This document shows, in pieces, positions 16,920-23,308 of a DNA stretch of 64,000 nucleotides. The translations under genes were made by a program, and so were the position numbers. The DNA comes from an uncultured Alteromonadaceae bacterium (lineage in GTDB: Bacteria > Pseudomonadota > Gammaproteobacteria > Enterobacterales > Alteromonadaceae). The notes under the pieces are model-generated. The model had not been told where the DNA came from. It saw nothing but the letters and a program-made list of their open reading frames with translations, and did not search any database. Positions within the stretch are counted from its first letter, which is position 1; each line of letters opens with the position of its first letter. The DNA is taken from NCBI GenBank assembly GCA_947494925.1, contig CANLWS010000011.1:124001-188000 (forward strand). Direction: 5' to 3'.

Positions 16920-17732
16920 TTATGCAAATGCTACTTGCAGCAAACGGTGATTTGTCACTAACCCTGCCTTTGCAATGGCCTTTTGTGCTCCTAAGTTTGC
17001 TTTCTCTGTTGAACACATTGGGATTAACTCTTGAGATTTTGCCAACGCAATAAGTGCTCGTAATACATCGGTGGCAATTCCTTGCCCACGAAAATCTGGC
17101 GACACTATCATACCAAGGTCGGCATAGTCAGTTTGGTGCTCAGCAAATTTTCGACACTCGCCAGTTGCAATAAGCTGATCGTCTTTCCAATAGCCAAACA
17201 ACTCTTGTTTTGCTATTAAGTCTCCAAAGTAGCCTTTTAACCACTCTTTAGGTGCTCCAATTGCGTTTACGGCAAAGTCAACAAAGCGTACAAGTTGATC
17301 TTGGCTCGCTTGTATTAGCCCAACACTAATATCTTGGGTTGTATTATCCTGAATACCACAGTACAGCAAAGCGTTAACAGTCGTTGATGAGTGGTGGTCT
17401 AAACACATCGCTAGGAATGTAGGATCACAGGTGCTTACAAATGCCCCAGCTACCTTTCCAATTACATTACTATTATTTTGTATTATAAGAGAAAATAATT
17501 CATCGGCTGACGTAATGGCTTGTTGAGAAACATAAAATTGCAGTAAATAGCCGTCTGTATTTAAACAACAAAAACCAATTAACTGCTCACCTTCATAAAA
17601 ACCAAAGTGCTGTGCCATTGGAACAAAGCCAAAGTGCCACATACCGTCTAACGGTGCCGTAGTTTGATTAAAGTACTCTGCCTTTAATATGCTAAGCGTG
17701 TTGCTTGTTTCTATCTTTCTAATTTCTAACAT
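16920..17732 (-). CDS. GNAT family N-acetyltransferase, long form
   Basis: 270 aa. The C-terminal third has the GNAT acetyl-CoA loop (GMIVSPDFRGQGIATDVLRALI, RGQGIA) and the following STEKANLGAQKAIAKAGL helix. The N-terminal 130 residues are a second, degenerate domain (HFGFYEGEQLIGFCCLNTDGYLLQFYVS) that looks like another GNAT half without the loop. Tandem GNAT folds occur in several acetyltransferases. First gene of a likely three-gene unit with the AraC gene at 15999 and the GNAT gene at 15543. Substrate unknown. Confidence 0.8.
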   Translation of the reverse strand: MLEIRKIETSNTLSILKAEYFNQTTAPLDGMWHFGFVPMAQHFGFYEGEQLIGFCCLNTDGYLLQFYVSQQAITSADELFSLIIQNNSNVIGKVAGAFVSTCDPTFLAMCLDHHSSTTVNALLYCGIQDNTTQDISVGLIQASQDQLVRFVDFAVNAIGAPKEWLKGYFGDLIAKQELFGYWKDDQLIATGECRKFAEHQTDYADLGMIVSPDFRGQGIATDVLRALIALAKSQELIPMCSTEKANLGAQKAIAKAGLVTNHRLLQVAFA

Positions 17733-18159
17733 GATTTAAATACTCAAAAAATATTGGTTGCTTGGAAAAGCCAAGCCTAACCTTATGGAGAGATGATAGA
17801 GCAACGCTTTGAAGTAGTATTGAACAAAAGCGACAACGTTAAGAATATTGAGAATTAAACTGATACTACCCCAAAAAAGTGGACAGTTAATTAACACTCA
17901 GAAGCCGTTGTTCGTATTCCACCGGACTAACGAATCCTAAGTACCCATGCTGCCGCTTTCTGTTGTGAAAGCATTCTATGTAATCGAAGATATCAAGCCG
18001 CGCTTCAAGTAAGGTTTTCAAATCGCCGTCAGTACAAAAATCATCTAAAAGTCATGGAGACGTCAGATATTTTGAAGAAGGTTGAGTTAAATTGACCCTG
18101 TACTCAATTAAATTTAAGCAGTGTCAACTAATTAGTTGATTTCAAAATAAGGAAAAGTC
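17733..18159. other. Intergenic region with IS3 remnant
   Basis: Contains the 3' end of an IS3-family element (17861-18022). The remaining 130 bases upstream of the TolB-like gene show an inverted TTGAGT/ACTCAA pair near 18082-18106 and nothing else I can name. Confidence 0.5.
17861..18022 (-). pseudogene. IS3-family transposase OrfB, 3' fragment with terminal repeat
   Basis: On the minus strand, a frame ending at 17887 encodes about 45 residues: LLEARLDIFDYIECFHNRKR, then QHGYLGFVSPVEYEQRLLSV and the stop. This is the C-terminal end of IS3-family OrfB integrases (the YNRKRRHSxLGxxSPxxYE motif). It is followed by TGATACTACCCCAAAAAAGT, the outer end of the element, at 17861-17880. All of orfA and most of orfB are missing, so it cannot move by itself. 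The break lies near 18022. Confidence 0.85.
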
Positions 18160-19038
18160 ATGAAATGTATTTACCCTTCAATACCTCTGTTGCTTTCTAT
18201 GTCGGTAATAAGTTGCGCAAGTCATACCCAAGATGACTCTCTGGTGCACGATAGCTCTCACACAATTGCTGTTAGTGCGGCGGGAGCAAAGATTTATTTA
18301 ACAGATAGAGAAGGTCAATCAAGTACTAAAATTCCAAATGTGACAGGTGATTATTTAGCGTGGTCGCCTGACGGAAAAAAAATTGCTTTTCGTGAAAAAT
18401 ATGATGACAGAAAGACCTGGTCTATCCATACAATGAATAGTGATGGTACCAATTGGAAACGATTAACTCATGAAAAAAATAAATGGGATAGTGTTCCCGC
18501 TTGGTCTCCAGATGGAAAAAGACTTGCTTTTGCAAGGGAATATAAGGATTCCGAAGGTGTTTTTCAGGCAGAAATTTGGATGATGAATTCTGATGGTAGC
18601 GAAAAAACTCAAATAGAATCACTGAAAGGGAGCAACCCTCATTTTACCCCAGATGGGAGAATAGTCTTTTCTTCGGAATACAAAGATAAAAAAAGTGAAA
18701 TAAGCATAGCTGATATTGATGGTAACAACGTTACCCACTTGACAGATAATGAAGCTGAAGAATGGCATCCTGAGGTTTCTCCTGATGGCAATCAAATCGC
18801 TTTTATGTCTAATAGAGATGGAAATTATGAAATTTATGTGATGGATATAGATGGTTCTAATCAAAAACGATTAACATCTAATAATATAGATGATTGGCTG
18901 CCATCCTGGTCCCCTGACAGTTCCGAAATCTTATTTTCACATCACGCGGATACAGGATGGGATATCTATTTAATGAATAAAGATGGTTCTTCACTAAGCA
19001 AAGTTATCTCTGGTAGAGATGCGATGTTCAAGCCTTAA
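18160..19038 (+). CDS. TolB-like beta-propeller lipoprotein
   Basis: 292 aa with a lipoprotein signal: the hydrophobic start ends in VISC, making Cys 19 the likely lipidated residue. The rest is six or so PD40 (WD40-like) blades with the repeated phrase SPDGKxIAF and the strand motif (Y/I)xMxxDGSxxxxLT, as in TolB and DPP-type propellers. It is about 140 residues shorter than TolB, has only the propeller and no TolB N-terminal domain, and no tol genes are near, so it is not the Tol-Pal protein. A binding role in the periplasm is likely. It is followed 20 bases later by an attC-like site, which suggests a gene cassette. Confidence 0.8.
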   Translation: MKCIYPSIPLLLSMSVISCASHTQDDSLVHDSSHTIAVSAAGAKIYLTDREGQSSTKIPNVTGDYLAWSPDGKKIAFREKYDDRKTWSIHTMNSDGTNWKRLTHEKNKWDSVPAWSPDGKRLAFAREYKDSEGVFQAEIWMMNSDGSEKTQIESLKGSNPHFTPDGRIVFSSEYKDKKSEISIADIDGNNVTHLTDNEAEEWHPEVSPDGNQIAFMSNRDGNYEIYVMDIDGSNQKRLTSNNIDDWLPSWSPDSSEILFSHHADTGWDIYLMNKDGSSLSKVISGRDAMFKP

Positions 19039-19058
19039 CCAGATCCAAATAGTGAAGC

Positions 19059-19166
19059 GTATAACAAGCGCGACGCTAAAAAACGGGGTACCTTCTGCGG
19101 GCGTTCCTGAAGGCCCGCTTGACATGATTTCGCATCATCGTCACCGGCGGCTTTGGAGCGTTAAAC
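19059..19166 (+). other. attC-like recombination site
   Basis: Begins GTATAACAAGCGCGACGCTAAA and ends GGCTTTGGAGCGTTAAAC. R'' (TAACAA) and R' (GCGTTAAAC, fits GTTRRRY) are good, and the inner arms CGCTAAA and TTTGGAGCG pair with two extra bases. The 108-base length fits the longer attC class. The middle has GCGGGC/GCCCGC arms. Orientation is opposite to the three sites at 10.7-12.5 kb. Confidence 0.55.
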
Positions 19167-19255
19167 ACAATTCAGAGTCCAATCCACCAAGGGCTTTTGC
19201 TCGCTCACAGTTATCATTCTGGACCACCTATCTGACGGACGGCTATACGTTGTGA

Positions 19256-19329
19256 GATCAATCTGGTTCAAACTTAACTGCAACAGTTTGCACATCGTTG
19301 ACTGTCCAGCTTCGGCCAGAAGCGGACAT
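19256..19329. repeat. 74-bp direct repeat, copy B
   Basis: Matches copy A (14842-14915) at 71 of 74 positions on the same strand; contains the CGGCCAGAAGCGGAC variant at 19313-19327. Confidence 0.85.
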
Positions 19330-19372
19330 CGTCAATTTGAATTCTATTAAATAACTCCCCCTCTTTTAGTAA

Positions 19373-20569
19373 CTAGAGCCTAAATCTGTTTCTAAGGCCT
19401 AGTCCAATTAAAAAAATAAAAGTGAAAGAAACCACAGTGTGCAAGACAATAATTAAGTACAATGGATAAACTAGATCACCTAATTCACCGAATACATCCA
19501 TTAGTTTTTCTCTAGTTTTGAACGAGCCCGGTAGCACTGAGAAGCTGTTAACAAATGAGAAGTAAAGCATTTTAACACTATGAGATAGTCCAAAATCCTT
19601 CGTGAAAAAGAATACATATAAGAAACTAAAAGTAACGTTTGAAATAAACCAAGAAATAGTAGGGCGAGAAATTGATTGGCCGTAATTAGAAGTCAGCCAA
19701 TAGAAGTAGTCCGCAAAAGAAGAAATCGGAGAATCTGATAGCCATCTGTTAATTTTCATTTCGAACGCATGAAGCCTAAGCGAGAAATCATGATTTTTAG
19801 CAGATTCAGACAATTCTTTTAGTCTCTGAATTTTGGATATAGTTACCCTTGCCTCACGCTTGCTTTTTATTTTTGAAGGGTCGAACGAAAGTTCTATTCC
19901 ATTTAGTGAAATGTGCTTCTTTAGTTCGGTAAGCCGAAAATCCGGTACAATTTTAAAAATTGTGTCGACTATATTAATGGGGCCAGAGAACGTCGCTCCT
20001 CTAAATAAAAACTCCCTCTCCCATTTTTTCCCATATGAAGAAATATCAATATCTCCGTCGAAAACGGCATCATTAAAAGTTACGCTTCCTTCTCCTAATT
20101 TGCCAAAAGAGAAATCACAATTTCCTTTACCAAACAGAGCCCTGCGAAATACCATGTGCCCAACTCCGGCTTCTGCACCGGTAAAGTTGACGTCACCATT
20201 ACCAAATTCAGCACCTCTAAAGATGACATCACCGTTGCCAAACCTTGTTCTCACGAACCCAACAAATCCAGCTCCAAATTTGGCGTTCTCAAAATTTATT
20301 TTTCCATCTGGAAAACTAAACCCGCTAAAAGATATTACTTCAGTATTAATCCTATCCCTTAGTAGTCCAAAGTTAACTTCACTAAAATCCACATTTGCAC
20401 TTGGATTCTCTTCTACCCATGAGTTCCAATGTCCTTTTCCTTGATTACATGCTTTAATCCAAAGATTTACGGCTTCCAAGTTACTTAACGTTCGAACTGA
20501 GATTTCCTTTCCATCATCCATAGCGATATCTATCTCCTTGTAATGAATTTGCATCTCAATTCTAGACAC
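19373..20569 (-). CDS. Membrane protein with eight 12-residue repeats
   Basis: 398 aa. Residues 81-176 are eight consecutive 12-residue units of the form F-x-x-A-x-F-G-x-G-x-V-x (for example FRGAEFGNGDVN, FTGAEAGVGHMV, FRRALFGKGNCD), with no gaps. This looks like a pentapeptide-type (Pentapeptide_3-like) right-handed beta-helix. Residues about 240-285 are a charged linker, and the C-terminus carries two or three membrane segments (about 304-320, possibly 331-345, and 372-392, ending in LRNRFRL). There is no signal peptide, so the helix should be cytoplasmic. A role is not established; such modules with C-terminal membrane segments might form a channel or anchor. It stands alone in the repeat-rich region. 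Confidence 0.75.
   Translation of the reverse strand: MSRIEMQIHYKEIDIAMDDGKEISVRTLSNLEAVNLWIKACNQGKGHWNSWVEENPSANVDFSEVNFGLLRDRINTEVISFSGFSFPDGKINFENAKFGAGFVGFVRTRFGNGDVIFRGAEFGNGDVNFTGAEAGVGHMVFRRALFGKGNCDFSFGKLGEGSVTFNDAVFDGDIDISSYGKKWEREFLFRGATFSGPINIVDTIFKIVPDFRLTELKKHISLNGIELSFDPSKIKSKREARVTISKIQRLKELSESAKNHDFSLRLHAFEMKINRWLSDSPISSFADYFYWLTSNYGQSISRPTISWFISNVTFSFLYVFFFTKDFGLSHSVKMLYFSFVNSFSVLPGSFKTREKLMDVFGELGDLVYPLYLIIVLHTVVSFTFIFLIGLGLRNRFRL
20042..20329 (-). repeat. 36-bp periodic coding repeat
   Basis: Eight tandem 36-base units, divergent at the DNA level, which encode the 12-residue repeats of the protein at 19373-20569. Confidence 0.8.
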
Positions 20570-20690
20570 TCCTTATCATTTTTGCTGAATGAACTGAATA
20601 TCATTGAAAACAACAACCCAAAATAGACGAAAGAAAAGTCTACGCATATAGTGAATGGCGACATAATTGCACGTTATAAAGTTACGTCAA

Positions 20691-20705
20691 CGGCCAATAG
20701 CGGAC
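20691..20705. repeat. CGGCCARWAGCGGAC motif copy
   Basis: Exact CGGCCAATAGCGGAC, preceded by GTCAA as at 15370. It lies between the 12-residue-repeat gene and the hydrolase gene. Confidence 0.65.
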
Positions 20706-20862
20706 TAAATATTAAGAGGTTTAACAAGTGTTGCGACCCCTTGATTTAATCGACAGCGAAAAGGGACGAACACCTGTAAAAGGCTTTTCGATAATGAGAT
20801 ATTGATTAACTCCGCCCCTTTATCCCATTTACCCCCAATGTCATTAAATGACGATTTCTAAG

Positions 20863-22083
20863 CTATATGGCATGCTCTTGGTATATTCTCTCAAGCTCCG
20901 CTTTTAACGCTCCAAAATGAGCTCGTAGTTGACGGTTCCACTCTTCTACTTGTTCCACAGGTGGATGATCACCCGGTCGCGAGATATCTATCAAAATATG
21001 CTCTTTCCCATTCCAATGGCGACGAACATTAACAAATTTTTTGTCTGTGTGATTTCTTGCTAAGTTAACAATTCTTCGAAGTTCGACAAAATTAGAACTG
21101 TCAAAATCCATAGATTTTTCGATTCCCACTTGGAGTTGATCTAGGTTTCTTATAGCCTCTCTCTGAACTCTTTCCCACTTAGATTTTGTTGGGCGATTAA
21201 GAAACTCTTGGATCGCGGGAAAGAGAAACTCTGAACGAGCAGCTAGTGAAAACTCTATCTCCTTGAGAACTGATCTGAATGCAGTCTCATCGTATATCAA
21301 GGGATTTGAAGAAATGCTAAGTAACTTCTGACGCACCAATCTAAAGCTTAGATGGTCAGAACTTGTAGGTTTAACCATTGAGGTATGGTCACCGTCCGTG
21401 GTTGCATGATCAGGAAAGAAAGAGGAAACGCTAGTAGCAGGTACGAACCGATCTTCTAGACCAACGACGGTTGTCGTAGGTATATCAAAATGATAATTGT
21501 CATCTTGTGAATTGGCTCGGTACACGCGATTTATCCATTCGTTTCTCAATTCAATTACAAAATCACTAGTTGGTTTCATATCAGAAACTTGTCTGTTGAT
21601 AAAATTCGGAATGTAGTTTGCTTGCGCAAGACCTTCATTGGGAACGCCAAATAAAACAATATGCTTTATCTTTTCAAGGTCTTCACGTTTACCATCAGCT
21701 AGAGCAGATACTACAGATGCTCTTACTACTAGTCCGCCCATAGAATGAGCCACAAGTACTACGTGTCGATATCTCTTTTCTAGTAAATCTAGTTCAGTTT
21801 TTAAATGTTGGCCTACCTGACTTATCTTTGGATTTGGAGCTAGCTTATTAGAAGGATATCCCCACATCAGTATATCAAAATGATTTAGATCATTATCCTC
21901 AACTATTAAATTTGGAAACTCACTCCATGTGGATAAATAGTCTCCGGTGAAACCATGAACGAAAATGACAATCTTTGTATTTGTAGGGACTTTCCTTATG
22001 TACTCTCGATCTGCAGCATGTGCGGTATTAACGAAAAAACACACTAAAACTAGAACAAAGTAGACATTTTTCATTTTAATCAC
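20863..22083 (-). CDS. Exported alpha/beta hydrolase (lipase/esterase)
   Basis: 406 aa. A signal peptide (about 1-23, ending NTAHA) sends it to the periplasm or beyond. The alpha/beta-hydrolase core (about 35-230) has the oxyanion motif FVHGFTGD and the nucleophile elbow VAHSMGGLV with Ser 114, followed by GVPNEGLA. These are the features of PGAP1-like or DUF676-like serine esterases. D and H candidates lie in VGLEDRFVP and GDHTSM. The C-terminal 170 residues are helical and charged, with no known domain. It hydrolyses an ester, perhaps a lipid; the true substrate is unknown. It may matter for envelope attack or defence, but nothing in the neighbourhood settles that. Confidence 0.85.
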   Translation of the reverse strand: MIKMKNVYFVLVLVCFFVNTAHAADREYIRKVPTNTKIVIFVHGFTGDYLSTWSEFPNLIVEDNDLNHFDILMWGYPSNKLAPNPKISQVGQHLKTELDLLEKRYRHVVLVAHSMGGLVVRASVVSALADGKREDLEKIKHIVLFGVPNEGLAQANYIPNFINRQVSDMKPTSDFVIELRNEWINRVYRANSQDDNYHFDIPTTTVVGLEDRFVPATSVSSFFPDHATTDGDHTSMVKPTSSDHLSFRLVRQKLLSISSNPLIYDETAFRSVLKEIEFSLAARSEFLFPAIQEFLNRPTKSKWERVQREAIRNLDQLQVGIEKSMDFDSSNFVELRRIVNLARNHTDKKFVNVRRHWNGKEHILIDISRPGDHPPVEQVEEWNRQLRAHFGALKAELERIYQEHAI

Positions 22084-22398
22084 CTAGTTAGTTTTGTAAT
22101 GATAAAATAGGGTAACAGCCCTTAAATATATATTTGTATTTCCTAATTCTATACACGTCATTTTGCCCGTTTCCGGCCAATTGATACTACCCCAAAAAAG
22201 TGAACGGCAAAAAAGAGCGAGGAGCAGATCATCGCTATTTGGTTGTCGGAGGACTGCTCAGACAAACAAACGGGCATTACTGTTGAACGACTTATTAGTT
22301 AATTTTCGAACATAATGTGCCTTTTAAATCTCTAATAAGCCTGATCCTTGAGATAGAAAAAGTTACACTTGGAAAAGAACTATAATCGAGAATAATTA
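22084..22398. other. Intergenic region with IS end fragment
   Basis: No gene. A CGGCCAAT half-repeat (22173) runs directly into an IS3-type terminal sequence at 22182-22203, followed by the string CGGCAAAAAAGAGCGA also found at 3603. Confidence 0.55.
22182..22203. repeat. Solo IS3-family terminal repeat
   Basis: TGATACTACCCCAAAAAAGT is identical over 20 bases to the end of the IS3 remnant at 17861, in the same orientation, with no transposase sequence attached. It marks a past insertion or rearrangement inside a copy of the GCGGAC repeat. Confidence 0.7.
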
Positions 22399-23133
22399 AT
22401 GTTCGAAGAATTTTTCACCCGACTTCAGATCAACATGTCAATAACAGCCAACAATAAGTATGGTTGCAATATTGGCTTTCCGCATTCTAATGAAATTTAT
22501 ATACGTAAAGACTATGTTTCACATAGACTTGGTGCAGTAAATCAACAGCTATATTTTTTGCAATTGCTAGTTGATAAAAACAAGCAAAGCTACAGCTCAT
22601 TAAACGCAGACGCTATAGAAAAAATTGATTTCACGAGGTCGAGTATTGAACAACTAACCTATTGTTTTGAAAATTTGGTATTTAACTTAGCATCAATGAC
22701 TGATTATTTTGGTAATTATTTGGGGTTTTTTATTTACGGGCCAAAACATCAATCAATTAAATGGAACGGTTTTGTCAATAAGACTAAAAGTGAATATTCT
22801 GAAACAGATTTCGGACTATTAGTTTCAGCTGAGCACAAAGGTTGGTTTAACAGACTTCATAACTTTCGCGGCGATATCATACATAAAAAAGCAATACTTA
22901 TTGAAGTTGAAGGTTTCAACAATTCAGCATCAGTATTGAGGCAAGTGAATGAACTAAATTTCAAAATCAATGACGCATTGAACACCTACTTTCATCTTAT
23001 TAGATCCAGTAAAAACAGAGATTTATACTATTGCGCAGAAAAAATGTGCAAACGCACATTTGAAGGGTTCTACAAAATTATGGCTCAAGTTGAGGCAATT
23101 GATTTTGACTCTTCATTTAAAGGAGCGTTTTAA
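22399..23133 (+). CDS. Hypothetical protein with HEPN-like RX4H motif
   Basis: 244 aa, soluble and mostly helical, no signal peptide. I do not recognise a named family. Around residue 157 it has NFRGDIIHKK, an RX4H arrangement (R157, H162), which is the active-site pattern of HEPN ribonucleases; the flanking helices are about the right length. One match to a short pattern is weak evidence. It is convergent with the RloC-like gene at 23309, with 175 bases between the stops, so the two are neighbours but not an operon. It could be an abortive-infection-type protein; that is inference. Confidence 0.55.
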   Translation: MFEEFFTRLQINMSITANNKYGCNIGFPHSNEIYIRKDYVSHRLGAVNQQLYFLQLLVDKNKQSYSSLNADAIEKIDFTRSSIEQLTYCFENLVFNLASMTDYFGNYLGFFIYGPKHQSIKWNGFVNKTKSEYSETDFGLLVSAEHKGWFNRLHNFRGDIIHKKAILIEVEGFNNSASVLRQVNELNFKINDALNTYFHLIRSSKNRDLYYCAEKMCKRTFEGFYKIMAQVEAIDFDSSFKGAF

Positions 23134-23181
23134 CATAAAGTGGACATTAGCATTAAGCGTTGATTCCATTAGGTTAGTGTT

Positions 23182-23196
23182 CGGCCAGAAGCGGAC
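23182..23196. repeat. CGGCCARWAGCGGAC motif copy
   Basis: CGGCCAGAAGCGGAC between the convergent HEPN-like and RloC-like genes. A looser, inverted copy (GTCCGCTTTGGGTCG) lies at 25736-25750. Confidence 0.65.
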
Positions 23197-23308
23197 TAAA
23201 TGAGTAAACTGGTCAAACGGTAAACTTGTTGGCATATTATAAGTTTCAGCAACCTGACACCGCAGGTTCGACCAATAGCATGATATGTTCTGATTACGTT
23301 ATATCGCA

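Larger units (their letters stand above)
19039..19372. other. attC-like site and 74-bp repeat, no gene
   Basis: Downstream of the TolB-like gene: an attC-like site at 19059-19166, then about 90 bases with no feature, then the 74-bp repeat copy at 19256-19329. Confidence 0.5.

Noticed and set aside
18160-19038. TolB of the Tol-Pal system
   Set aside because: Lipoprotein signal, no TolB N-terminal domain, about 140 residues too short, and no tolQRA or pal nearby.
19833-20444. 203-codon plus-strand frame over the 12-residue repeats
   Set aside because: Antisense frame kept open by the periodic repeats; Pro/Ser/Leu-rich low-complexity product, whereas the minus strand has coherent repeats and membrane helices.
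23129-23171. attC-like site after the HEPN-like gene
   Set aside because: TTTAACATA and AAGCGTTGATT are only about 43 bases apart, too short, with poor arm pairing and a core that does not fit GTTRRRY.
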